Shown here piece by piece: positions 51,029 through 59,375 of a stretch of 64,000 bases of DNA (its first letter is position 1; each line of letters starts with the position of its first letter). Under the pieces are notes generated by a model. The model saw only the letters and a list, made by a program, of their open reading frames with translations. It was not told the origin of the DNA and made no database searches. Source of the DNA: Sphingobium sp. BYY-5 (GTDB lineage: Bacteria > Pseudomonadota > Alphaproteobacteria > Sphingomonadales > Sphingomonadaceae); contig NZ_JALEBH010000001.1 in the NCBI RefSeq assembly GCF_022758885.1, forward strand, positions 1,736,001 to 1,800,000. Reading direction: 5' to 3'. The translations under genes were made by a program, and so were the position numbers.

Positions 51029-51987
51029 GCGATGCGGCGCATCCGGGCGACCGCCCCTTCTTCTCCATCGTCATCCCGCTCTATAACCGGGCGGCGATCG
51101 TCGGCGACACGATCCGGTCGGTGCTGGCGCAGGATTGGCAGGATTTCGAGATCGTCGTGATCGACGACGGGTCGAAAGACGATCCCCGCCCGGTGATCGA
51201 CGCGATCGGCGACCCGCGTATACGCTATATCCGGCAGGACAATGCCGGCGGCGGCGCGGCGCGCAACCATGGCATATTGGCGGCGGACGGCCGGTATATC
51301 GCCTTTCTCGATTCCGACGATCTGTTCCTGCCCGGCAAGCTGTCGATCATGGCGCAGGCGCTGGCGAGCGACGACGGACGCGCCGTGCTCTATTCGCGGA
51401 TGCGGGTGGACCGGGGCGTCGACCGCTACTGGATACGGCCCGACCGCGGCATTCGCGAGGGCGAGGATGTCGGCGAATATCTGTTCTGCGCCAACCAGTT
51501 CATACAGACATCGACCATGGTCGTGCCCACCGGCATGGCGCGGCAGGTGCTGTTCGACCCGGCGCTGAAGAAGGGGCAGGATCTCGACTTCTGCGTCCGG
51601 TTGCAGGGGGCGGGTGCACGTTTCCGCATGATCGACCAGCCGCTCACCGTCTGGCTCGACGCGACGGAGGCGGGACGGACATCCTATGTGAAGGGTTATG
51701 AAACCTCGCTCGACTGGCTGAACCGGTGCGGCCATATGCTGACGCCGCGTGCGCGGCGCGGCTATCGCGCGACGGTGCTGGCCTATCATATGGCGCCGAT
51801 CCGGCCCGTGATGGCGATCCGCGACCTTGTGGTGGGGCTAGTCGCAGGCGGCGTGCCGCCCAAGATCATCGCCCGGCAGGTGCTGCGATCCTATCTGCCC
51901 AAGCCGCTCTACCGATCGCTGGTCAATCGGTTCGTGCTGCATTTCGGCAGGGCGGAATCCACCCGCCGCCCCCCGCAGCCCTCATGA
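51025..51987 (+). CDS. GT2 glycosyltransferase, pair B member 1
   Basis: The 320-residue protein starts S-I-V-I-P-L-Y-N-R and carries D-D-G-S and L-D-S-D-D as donor/metal motifs. It is close to the next gene: both have A-F-L-D-x-D-D-L-F and F-I-Q-T-S-x-M. Lack of TM segments means a cytoplasmic enzyme. The start overlaps the upstream stop by 4 bp. Confidence 0.88.
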   Translation: MSDAAHPGDRPFFSIVIPLYNRAAIVGDTIRSVLAQDWQDFEIVVIDDGSKDDPRPVIDAIGDPRIRYIRQDNAGGGAARNHGILAADGRYIAFLDSDDLFLPGKLSIMAQALASDDGRAVLYSRMRVDRGVDRYWIRPDRGIREGEDVGEYLFCANQFIQTSTMVVPTGMARQVLFDPALKKGQDLDFCVRLQGAGARFRMIDQPLTVWLDATEAGRTSYVKGYETSLDWLNRCGHMLTPRARRGYRATVLAYHMAPIRPVMAIRDLVVGLVAGGVPPKIIARQVLRSYLPKPLYRSLVNRFVLHFGRAESTRRPPQPS

Positions 51988-52952
51988 AGCTGATGGATAT
52001 CGCTCCTACCCGCACCGGCACCACGGCCACGCCGATCTTTTCGGTCGTCATTCCCAGCTATCAGCGGCGGGAGGCGACCGTCGCCGCCGTCATTTCCGCG
52101 CTGGAACAGAGCATTGCGGAAATCGAGGTGATCGTCGTCGTCGATGGATCGACCGACGAGACCGACGTCGCGCTACGCGGCATCGACGATCCCCGGCTGA
52201 CCGTGATCGTCCAGTCCAATCGCGGCGCGGCGGCGGCGCGCAACACCGGCGTCGACCATGCGCGCGGCCTCTATATCGCCTTCCTGGACTGCGACGACCT
52301 GTTCCTGCCGCATCATCTGTCGGACCTGCTGGTGTTGTTGCAGCATGGGGAGGATGTGGTCGCCTATGGCCAAGTCGTCGCCGACCGGGGCGCCGGACGC
52401 CATTTCCTCAAGCCCCCCCGCGCCATAGCAAGCGGCGAGGCGATGGACCGCTATCTGATGTGCGAGCGCGGCTTCATCCAGACCAGCAGCATGGCGCTCA
52501 GCCGTGCGCTGGCCCTGAAGGTCCGCTATCGCGAGGATGTAGGCTTTGGCGACGATACCGATTTCGCGCTGCGCCTGTCACTGGCGGGCGGGCGCTTCCT
52601 GATGACGGAGCGGCCCGGCACCATCTGGACCGACCGGCAGACCGGCGACCGGCTGTCCCAGGTACGCGACAATGTCGGCAATTTGGTCTGGCTGCGCGAC
52701 CTGCGCCCCCATATCTCACCCCAGGCCTTTTCCGCCTATATGGGCTGGCACGCGGCCAAGAGCATCTGGCCCACCAGCCGCCGCCAGGCGATGCGCTATT
52801 ATTTCAGCGCCCTCTGCCGGGGGGCGTTCGGGCCGCGCCTGGCCGCGACCATCCTGCTCCAGATCGTCATGCCCGATCCGGTTTATCGCCGCATGTCGGA
52901 TCGCTGGATCGACTTTTCCCACATGCTCGCAGGCAAAGGACAACGACTATGA
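51984..52952 (+). CDS. GT2 glycosyltransferase, pair B member 2
   Basis: The 322-residue protein begins S-V-V-I-P-S-Y-Q-R, then V-D-G-S and L-D-C-D-D motifs, and is a paralogue of the preceding gene. ATG 51984 is in the ATGA overlap. The next gene, GH10, starts in another ATGA. The pair probably adds two different sugars with similar donors. Confidence 0.87.
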   Translation: MKLMDIAPTRTGTTATPIFSVVIPSYQRREATVAAVISALEQSIAEIEVIVVVDGSTDETDVALRGIDDPRLTVIVQSNRGAAAARNTGVDHARGLYIAFLDCDDLFLPHHLSDLLVLLQHGEDVVAYGQVVADRGAGRHFLKPPRAIASGEAMDRYLMCERGFIQTSSMALSRALALKVRYREDVGFGDDTDFALRLSLAGGRFLMTERPGTIWTDRQTGDRLSQVRDNVGNLVWLRDLRPHISPQAFSAYMGWHAAKSIWPTSRRQAMRYYFSALCRGAFGPRLAATILLQIVMPDPVYRRMSDRWIDFSHMLAGKGQRL

Positions 52953-54097
52953 GAAGGCGTGAATTTCTGGCCGGGTCATTGGCCCTCTCCGCCTGCGCGC
53001 CAATGCCGAAAAGCTACGCGCGTGACGACATGGCCAGCGAAAGCCTCTCCGGCTGCGCCCGCCGATCGGGCCGCTGGTACGGCGCGGCGGTCAAGTCCCG
53101 CCTGCTGCGCGAGGATGCGGATTTCACCGCGGCTGTCGTGCGCGACTGCGACATGCTGGTCGAGGAATATGAACTGAAACGCGGCACGACCGAACCCAGG
53201 CCCGGCCAATATGACTTTAGCGGCGCCGACCAGATCATCGCCTTCGCGCAGGAGCACAAGATGCGCGCGCGGGGCCATGCGCTGGTCTGGTACGCCGCCC
53301 AGCCGCCGTGGCTGGAGCCGGCATTGCAGGCGGCGCCCGGCCCGGAACGGCAAAGGCTGATGACCAGCTATATCGACGCCGCCATGCCCCGCTATGCCGG
53401 GAAGATCGCCGAGTGGGACGTGGTCAACGAAGCGCTGGAACCCAATCAGGGCCGCGCGGACGGGATGCGGCAGGACAGCATGTGGATGCAGGCGATGGGC
53501 GAGGACTATATCGACATCGCCTTTCACCATGCGCGTGAGACGGACCCGAACGCTATGCTATTCCTCACCGATTTCGGCCTGGAGCATGATTCGCCGCGCT
53601 GCGAACGGCGGCGCACCGCGATGCTCAAGCTGCTGGACCGGTTGATGGCCCGCAACGTGCCGGTCGATGCGATCGGGATACAAGGGCATCTCAAACCCTT
53701 CAAGGAAGGATTCAGCCAGGAGGTTTTCGCCAAATTCCTGAAACAGCTCAGCGACTACGGCCTGGCGCTGTCGATCACCGAATTCGATGTCGCCGACCGG
53801 GGCGGGCCGCCCAATCCGGACAAGCGCGACCAGGACGTCGCCGCCGTCGCCAAGGCCTTCCTGGATGTCGCCTTCGACAATCCGGCGACGCAGGCGCTGC
53901 TTAGCTGGGGGCTGTCGGACCGCTATAGCTGGCTGTCCAACTTCCCCGAATATAAATGGCCCGACGGGCAATTGTCGCGCGGCCTGCCGCTGGACGACAA
54001 GATGCATCGCAAGCCGCTCTGGGACGCGATCGCCGCCGCCTTCGACGCCGCCCCCGCCGCGCAACATATGGCCGGTCTCAGGAGGCGCGATTCATGA
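52949..54097 (+). CDS. GH10 endo-beta-1,4-xylanase-like lipoprotein in the EPS operon
   Basis: The 382-residue protein has the Tat-type start R-R-R-E-F-L and a lipobox L-S-A-C16. The GH10 domain has the acid/base E161 in W-D-V-V-N-E-A-L and nucleophile E278 in S-I-T-E-F-D. It is translated in the middle of the EPS operon, with ATGA overlap on both sides, so it should act on the polymer: trimming, quality control or release rather than plant xylan. A xylan-type beta-1,4 backbone in the polymer is a plausible but unproven inference. Confidence 0.88.
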   Translation: MRRREFLAGSLALSACAPMPKSYARDDMASESLSGCARRSGRWYGAAVKSRLLREDADFTAAVVRDCDMLVEEYELKRGTTEPRPGQYDFSGADQIIAFAQEHKMRARGHALVWYAAQPPWLEPALQAAPGPERQRLMTSYIDAAMPRYAGKIAEWDVVNEALEPNQGRADGMRQDSMWMQAMGEDYIDIAFHHARETDPNAMLFLTDFGLEHDSPRCERRRTAMLKLLDRLMARNVPVDAIGIQGHLKPFKEGFSQEVFAKFLKQLSDYGLALSITEFDVADRGGPPNPDKRDQDVAAVAKAFLDVAFDNPATQALLSWGLSDRYSWLSNFPEYKWPDGQLSRGLPLDDKMHRKPLWDAIAAAFDAAPAAQHMAGLRRRDS

Positions 54098-55176
54098 GGA
54101 TATCCTCGCTTACGGGCCTGCGCGGCGTGGCGGCGGTATCGGTGCTGCTCTACCACATCCCACATAATCCCGCCTTTTCCGGCTTCGCCATCCCGCTCTT
54201 TTCGCGCTCCTATCTGGCGGTCGACCTGTTCTTCATCCTCAGCGGCTTCGTCATTTCGCTGGGCTATCATGAGCGGGTGATGGGCCGGCCCGGCTGGGCC
54301 AGCTATGCCGACTTCCTGGTCAACCGCATGGCTCGCGTCTGGCCGCTGCATCTGGTGGTAACGCTGGTGTTCATGGCGCGCCACCTGCTCAACATATCGG
54401 GCAACCAGGCGATCGACCTCAACGCCGCCAATGTCGTCAGCAACCTGTTGATGGTGCAAAGCTGGGGCTGGGGCACGGAGCCGATCGCGGGCAATAGCTG
54501 GTCGGTCAGCACGGAGGTGGCGGCCTATCTGCTCTACCCCCTGATCGCCCTCTTCGCCTTTTCCCGCTGGGCCTGGGTGCAGGGCATTGCCGCCGTCGCG
54601 CTGCTGGCGCTGGTGGCGGCGTCGGGGCGCGGGTCGAGCGGACCGCTCGACGTCAATGACAGCGACACGGTGCTGACCTTGTTGCGCTGCCTTGCCGGCT
54701 TTTCGATGGGCGTGCTTGCCTATCGTGTCGCCGACCGCCGCTGGTGCCGGGCGCTGATCGACCGGCCGGGCGGCTTCGCGGCGGTCTGCGCCGTGATGGC
54801 GCTAGCGCTCTGGCTGCCGGGCAAGATCGACCTGCTCGTGGTCTGCCTGATGCCCGCGCTGGTGCTGAGCTGCTATTATAACGGCCCGGTGGTGCGCGCG
54901 GTCATGTCCAACCCGGTCAGCTTCCACCTGGGCCTCATCAGCTATTCCATCTATCTGTGGCATCCGCTGGTGCGCGATGTGATGGCGCGGGTCATGACCA
55001 TGGCCCATCGGCACGGCATCACCGGCATGGACGGGCTGTTCATCGCCGCGATGCTGGTCGCGACCTGGCTGCTCTGCTGGGCGAGCTATGCGCTGGTCGA
55101 GGTTCGTGGACACCGTCTGGTCAAATGGCTGCAACAGGGTGGACGCCAGCGCGACGGCAGGCAGGCGACCGCATGA
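54094..55176 (+). CDS. acyltransferase 3 (OafA-like)
   Basis: The 360-residue membrane protein starts S-S-L-T-G-L-R-G-V-A-A, has H21 in L-Y-H, and about ten membrane helices with the D-L-F-F-I-L-S-G-F segment. Such enzymes add acetyl or succinyl groups to glycans. GGAGG lies upstream of ATG 54094, and the start overlaps the GH10 stop. It probably acylates the polymer. Confidence 0.88.
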   Translation: MRISSLTGLRGVAAVSVLLYHIPHNPAFSGFAIPLFSRSYLAVDLFFILSGFVISLGYHERVMGRPGWASYADFLVNRMARVWPLHLVVTLVFMARHLLNISGNQAIDLNAANVVSNLLMVQSWGWGTEPIAGNSWSVSTEVAAYLLYPLIALFAFSRWAWVQGIAAVALLALVAASGRGSSGPLDVNDSDTVLTLLRCLAGFSMGVLAYRVADRRWCRALIDRPGGFAAVCAVMALALWLPGKIDLLVVCLMPALVLSCYYNGPVVRAVMSNPVSFHLGLISYSIYLWHPLVRDVMARVMTMAHRHGITGMDGLFIAAMLVATWLLCWASYALVEVRGHRLVKWLQQGGRQRDGRQATA

Positions 55177-56093
55177 ATGCAGCGGGCAAGCCGATCTGGA
55201 TCGCGATTCCGACCTTCCGCCGGCCCGAACAATTGCGGCATTTGCTGGAGACATTGCCGGGGGCCGTCGCCGGGCATGACGTGATGCTGCTGGTCGCCGA
55301 CAATGATCCCGCCCGGCAGGAGGGCGCGGCCGTCGCGCAGGAATTGATCCGGTCGGGCTATGACCTGCCGATGCTGCTGCTGCCCGTGCCGGAGCCGGGC
55401 CTGTGCGCCGTGCGCAATGCCATCGTGGCGGCTGCGCTCGGCGATCCGGCGATGCGCTTCCTCGCCATGATCGATGACGACGAATGGCCCCAGCCCGGCT
55501 GGCTCGACGCGCTGCTCGCCTGCCAGGCGACCATCAACGCGGATGTCGTCGCCGGCCCGGTCGATTCGATGTTCGTCGGCCCCGCGCCGCGCTGGGCAAG
55601 GCAGACTTTGGTGTTCCGCGCGGAGGAACGGCCCGCTGGCGCGACCGACATGCTGTGGGCCAGCAACAATCTGCTGATCCGCCGCCGCGCGCTGGAGATG
55701 CTGGAGCAGCCCTGGTTCGATCCCCGCTTCAACCGCAGCGGGGGCGAGGATCTCGACTATCTGGCCCGGTTGTCGCGGGCCGGCGCGCGTTTCGGCTGGG
55801 CGCCCGACGCGCGGGTCAGCGAATGGGTGCCGCCCGAACGCGCGCGCCTGTCCTGGGTGCTCCGGCGCATGTGGCGCATCGGCTGCACCGAAACCATGGC
55901 CCGGCGCAAGGAAACGCCCATGCCGCTGCTGCTGATCCGCTCCATCGGCATATTGGCGGTGCGCACGGCCGGCCTGGCCGCCCTCCTCCTGCCCGGCGCG
56001 CGTCGGGTCGACATCGCCGGGCAGTGGATCAAGAGCTGGGGCCGCCTCTACGCGCTCGCGGGCGGCGCGCAGAAGGCTTATGGCGCGCTATAG
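55173..56093 (+). CDS. GT2 glycosyltransferase, pair A member 2
   Basis: The 306-residue protein starts I-A-I-P-T-F-R-R-P with M-I-D-D-D-E-W and is the paralogue of 50099-51028. It is the last gene of the operon. Its last 16 bp overlap the end of the convergent GH16 gene, so it ends at the border of the EPS locus. Confidence 0.86.
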   Translation: MNAAGKPIWIAIPTFRRPEQLRHLLETLPGAVAGHDVMLLVADNDPARQEGAAVAQELIRSGYDLPMLLLPVPEPGLCAVRNAIVAAALGDPAMRFLAMIDDDEWPQPGWLDALLACQATINADVVAGPVDSMFVGPAPRWARQTLVFRAEERPAGATDMLWASNNLLIRRRALEMLEQPWFDPRFNRSGGEDLDYLARLSRAGARFGWAPDARVSEWVPPERARLSWVLRRMWRIGCTETMARRKETPMPLLLIRSIGILAVRTAGLAALLLPGARRVDIAGQWIKSWGRLYALAGGAQKAYGAL

Positions 56094-57463
56094 ATCTTGA
56101 AGCTGCGGATAATCATGTCGCCCGATCCGTCGGCATAGGCGCCGTCGGTCTTCACCGCGACATCCATGATCGGGTAGAAGCGGAAACCCTGGAAGGGGTT
56201 GACCGACTGGTAGGTTTCCACCCCGTCCACGAACCAGGTGATATAGTCGCGCTGGATATCGACGGCGAATTTGTGGAAATCCTGCGAATAGCCGCTAAGG
56301 CCATAGGCCTGCTCGCTCTGGATCACGACCCCGCGCGAAGCATAGCGCGTACTGTTCTCGCCGATATGAATGGTATGGGAGATATGCCGGTCGAAATCCC
56401 AATAGCTCTGATAACCAAAGCCCTCATAAATATCGATTTCGGGCGGCCAGCCGCTGGTCGAAATCAGCCAAAATGCGGGCCACGACCCACGCCGATTGGG
56501 CATTTTCGCTTCCCATTCATATTGGCCATAGCCAATCTGCGTATCGGTGAAATTGCGCCCGTCCAGCACCGAAGCGCCATAATTCCAGGTCTGCCCTTCA
56601 TAGCTGATCGGCGTCGCCAGCTTCTGCGTGTGCAGCACCAACCCCTTAGGCCCCCAATAGACCGGCCCTTCGATGCCGGGCCAGAGCGAGGAATCGACAT
56701 AGAGGCCGGTTTCCTCATTGGCGATTTGCGTGCGGCCATGAGACAGCGACGTCGCCCAGCGGTTCCAGCCGCCATCCGGCGATCGCTTGTGCGTGTCTTT
56801 GAGCAGTTCGAACTGAAGCGTGCCCGTGGGCGTGAAGGTTCGCGCCTCGCGGAAGGTGCCGGTGGCCTTCTCCGTCGCCGGCGTCGTGCTGGATGCGGTG
56901 ACACTCGCCGTCGACTGCCCCTGCAATCCGCCCCAGGGCGCTTCGCGCAGCTTGAGCTGGAAATTCTGCCCCTCGGTCGCTCCGATGATCGGCACCTCGA
57001 CCGTCTGTTCCAGCGGATCGCCGGGCCGGAAGATCACTACCGTGTCGACCGTCTGGTAATTATAACCCGACAAGGCGCGCAGCGCGCCCGATCCGTTCAC
57101 CGTTATGACCCGCGCAATCACCGTATTGGGCGTCGGCTGGTTCAGTGTGACGGGCACATAAGCCGTACCGCTGCCGGGCTGGAAGACGGCGTCACCCAGC
57201 GACAGGGTCGCCTTGTCCGGCAGTTTCGTGCCGTTCCCGAAGTCGAACGTCGAGAAGTCGTTCGCCGACGCCGTGGCGCTGCTGGACGATGCCGTGGTGC
57301 TGGTCGACGTCGATGAAGTCGACGTCTGACTGCTGTCCGTAGAACTGCTCGTACTCGTATCCGATGCCGGATCCGAGGATAATATAGTGGCCGCCCCTGC
57401 CGCAAAAATGCAGCACAGGGCTAGCCCGGCTCCCAACCAGGAGCCAGTTCGAATGGCGACCAT
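56078..57463 (-). CDS. secreted GH16 beta-glucanase-like enzyme
   Basis: The 461-residue protein has a signal peptide, a Ser/Thr-rich linker (residues 32-66), a beta-sandwich domain (about 75-190, Calx-beta-like) and a GH16 domain with E342-I-D344-I-Y-E347. It is similar in role to ExoK-type glycanases beside EPS loci, which cut the polymer outside the cell. It is convergent with the last GT2 (16 bp overlap) and would be expressed from its own promoter. Confidence 0.88.
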   Translation of the reverse strand: MVAIRTGSWLGAGLALCCIFAAGAATILSSDPASDTSTSSSTDSSQTSTSSTSTSTTASSSSATASANDFSTFDFGNGTKLPDKATLSLGDAVFQPGSGTAYVPVTLNQPTPNTVIARVITVNGSGALRALSGYNYQTVDTVVIFRPGDPLEQTVEVPIIGATEGQNFQLKLREAPWGGLQGQSTASVTASSTTPATEKATGTFREARTFTPTGTLQFELLKDTHKRSPDGGWNRWATSLSHGRTQIANEETGLYVDSSLWPGIEGPVYWGPKGLVLHTQKLATPISYEGQTWNYGASVLDGRNFTDTQIGYGQYEWEAKMPNRRGSWPAFWLISTSGWPPEIDIYEGFGYQSYWDFDRHISHTIHIGENSTRYASRGVVIQSEQAYGLSGYSQDFHKFAVDIQRDYITWFVDGVETYQSVNPFQGFRFYPIMDVAVKTDGAYADGSGDMIIRSFKIYSAP

Positions 57464-57642
57464 TGTTCTCCCCCATGTTTGTGAGCCTCAAGGGTCGTTC
57501 ATGAAGGTTAACAAATACTTCCACAGGTCAACCGCTTATCGCGTTCTATTGCCTCTTTCGCGATGAACTGTGCGGTGCAGCAAAAAAGGCCGCCAGGCCA
57601 CAAATGGGTCTGACGCATAAAATTCGAAAAATGATCGGGAAA

Positions 57643-57719
57643 TGGTGCACCCAACTGGATTCGAACCAGTGGCCCCCAGATTAGGAATCTGGTGCTCTAT
57701 CCTGCTGAGCTATGGGTGC
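57643..57719 (-). tRNA. tRNA-Arg(CCT)
   Basis: The complement folds as a 77-nt cloverleaf: acceptor GCACCCA/TGGGTGC, D stem GCTC/GAGC, anticodon stem CCAGA/TCTGG around the loop TTCCTAA (anticodon CCT), T arm ACTGG/CCAGT with TTCGAAT, and the encoded 3' CCA. It borders the EPS locus. Confidence 0.95.
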
Positions 57720-57753
57720 CCGGCGACGGCTCTATTGCGCCTCGGCCGCTCGG

Positions 57754-58236
57754 TCAATTCTTGGCGTGCGGCGGGATGACGGGAAAAGGCAGGGGCGCCA
57801 CCTCCACCCCCTCGGCGATCAGCGCCTTGGCTTCCGCCGGCGCAACCTCGCCATGGATGCTGGCGCGATCCTGTTCGCCATAATGCATCGCCCGCGCCTG
57901 TTCGGCGAAACCGCGACCAACCCAGGTGGACCCTTCCAGTGCCTTGCTCTGCGCCTGCCCCAGGGCTTCGACCAGCGCCTGCATCTTCGCCTGGTCGACA
58001 CCGCTCATCGCCGGCATGACCGGTCCCTCGGACGGGACATCTCGGACAGAAGGCGCACGGCTGTTGCCCTTCGCCCCGATGGCGGGCGCCATCACCGCCT
58101 TGGCCACATTCCCATCGCCGCACATCGGACAGGCGATCAGCCCGCGCGCCTGCTGCGCCTCAAAGTCGGCGCTGGACCCGAACCAGGCCTCGAACACATG
58201 GCCATGGCTTTCGCATTTAAGGTCGAACACGATCAC
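57754..58236 (-). CDS. DUF1178 family protein
   Basis: The 160-residue protein has the DUF1178 layout: N-terminal I-V-F-D-L-K-C-E with a zinc-like C36-P-M-C39 and a C-terminal helical part with the W-V-G-R-G-F-A-E-Q-A-R-A-M-H-Y segment. Function is unassigned in the family. The start overlaps the nitrilase stop by 4 bp. Confidence 0.9.
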   Translation of the reverse strand: MIVFDLKCESHGHVFEAWFGSSADFEAQQARGLIACPMCGDGNVAKAVMAPAIGAKGNSRAPSVRDVPSEGPVMPAMSGVDQAKMQALVEALGQAQSKALEGSTWVGRGFAEQARAMHYGEQDRASIHGEVAPAEAKALIAEGVEVAPLPFPVIPPHAKN

Positions 58237-59072
58237 GAAACAGTCACGTCCTTCGGTATCATACGGCGGTTGGCGAGCGCGGGCACGCGCCCGCGCACAT
58301 CCCCTATGCGCGTCAGGTCGATATCCGCAAGCCCCAGTCCGGCTTCCCCGCCCATGTCGAGCAGCACTTCGCCCCAGGGATCGATCACCACGCTATGGCC
58401 GTAGGTAGTGCGGCCGTCTTCATGATGCCCGGTCTGCGCCGTCGCGATCATGAAGCAGCCTGCCTCGATCGCGCGCGCGCGCAGCAGCACATGCCAGTGC
58501 GCCTGCCCCGTCGGCACGGTGAAGGCCGCCGGCGCGAGCAATATCGTCGCACCCGCATTGCTCAGCGCCCGATAGAGATCAGGAAAGCGCATATCATAGC
58601 AGATGGAAAAACCCATTCGCCCCCAGGGCGTATCGGCCACCACCACCTGTTCCCCCGGCCCATAGACCGAAGATTCACGCCAGCTTTCCCCGGTGGCGAG
58701 GTCGACGTCGAACAGGTGGATCTTGTCATAGCGCGCCCGAATCGCGCCACTGTCGTCGATCAGGAAACTGCGATTGGCCCAGCGTCCGTCAACCCGCTCG
58801 CCCTTCAGCGGCAGCGATCCGATATGCACCCATAGCCCTTCGCGCGCCGCCGCTTCGCGCACGGCGGCCAGCACGGTATCCTCCGCCTCCGGCCGCAACG
58901 TCTCCGCCGCGCGCGCGCGGTCACGATCCAGACAGCCCGCCATTTCGGGGGTGAAGAGCATATCCGCCCCCTCCCCCTTCGCCCGTTTCACCATCTCGAC
59001 CATGGCGGCAGCGTTGGCGGCAGGATCGATCCCGCTGGTCATCTGGAACAGGGCGACGCGCATCCCGCTCAT
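58233..59072 (-). CDS. carbon-nitrogen hydrolase (Nit/omega-amidase-like)
   Basis: The 279-residue enzyme has the nitrilase catalytic set E43, K117 and C158 in S-I-C-Y-D. It resembles Nit1/Nit2 and deaminated-glutathione amidases. It is flanked by overlapping genes for glutaredoxin 3 and DUF1178, an arrangement seen in other Alphaproteobacteria and consistent with a glutathione-repair role. Confidence 0.9.
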   Translation of the reverse strand: MSGMRVALFQMTSGIDPAANAAAMVEMVKRAKGEGADMLFTPEMAGCLDRDRARAAETLRPEAEDTVLAAVREAAAREGLWVHIGSLPLKGERVDGRWANRSFLIDDSGAIRARYDKIHLFDVDLATGESWRESSVYGPGEQVVVADTPWGRMGFSICYDMRFPDLYRALSNAGATILLAPAAFTVPTGQAHWHVLLRARAIEAGCFMIATAQTGHHEDGRTTYGHSVVIDPWGEVLLDMGGEAGLGLADIDLTRIGDVRGRVPALANRRMIPKDVTVS

Positions 59073-59326
59073 AGCCCCAGCATCGCGTCCAGCTTGCCAT
59101 CGCGGTTCAGCGCCGACAGGTCGTCGCTGCCGCCGACATGGCTGCCGTCGATGAATATCTGCGGCACGGTCGTTCCGCCATGGGCGCGGTCCAGCATCTC
59201 GTCGCGCTTCGGCCCGCCCATGGTGATGTCATATTCCTCGAACGCGATGCCCTTGCTCTCCAGCAACGCCTTTGCCCGCGCGCAATAGCCGCACCAAGCC
59301 TTGGTATAGATTTCGACTTTCGCCAT
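59069..59326 (-). CDS. grxC: glutaredoxin 3
   Basis: The 85-residue protein is a dithiol glutaredoxin with C12-G-Y-C15, the T-V-P-Q-I-F-I segment (cis-Pro) and G-G-S-D-D-L at the end. It reduces disulfides with glutathione. It overlaps the nitrilase gene by 4 bp. Confidence 0.95.
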   Translation of the reverse strand: MAKVEIYTKAWCGYCARAKALLESKGIAFEEYDITMGGPKRDEMLDRAHGGTTVPQIFIDGSHVGGSDDLSALNRDGKLDAMLGL

Positions 59327-59375
59327 GATGATATGAGGCTCCTTTCCCCTGAAATTGGGGGAATGCGTCGCTTTG

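Noticed and set aside
55484..57316. 610-codon plus-strand open frame
   Set aside because: It runs across the end of the last GT2 in a different frame and the antisense of GH16.
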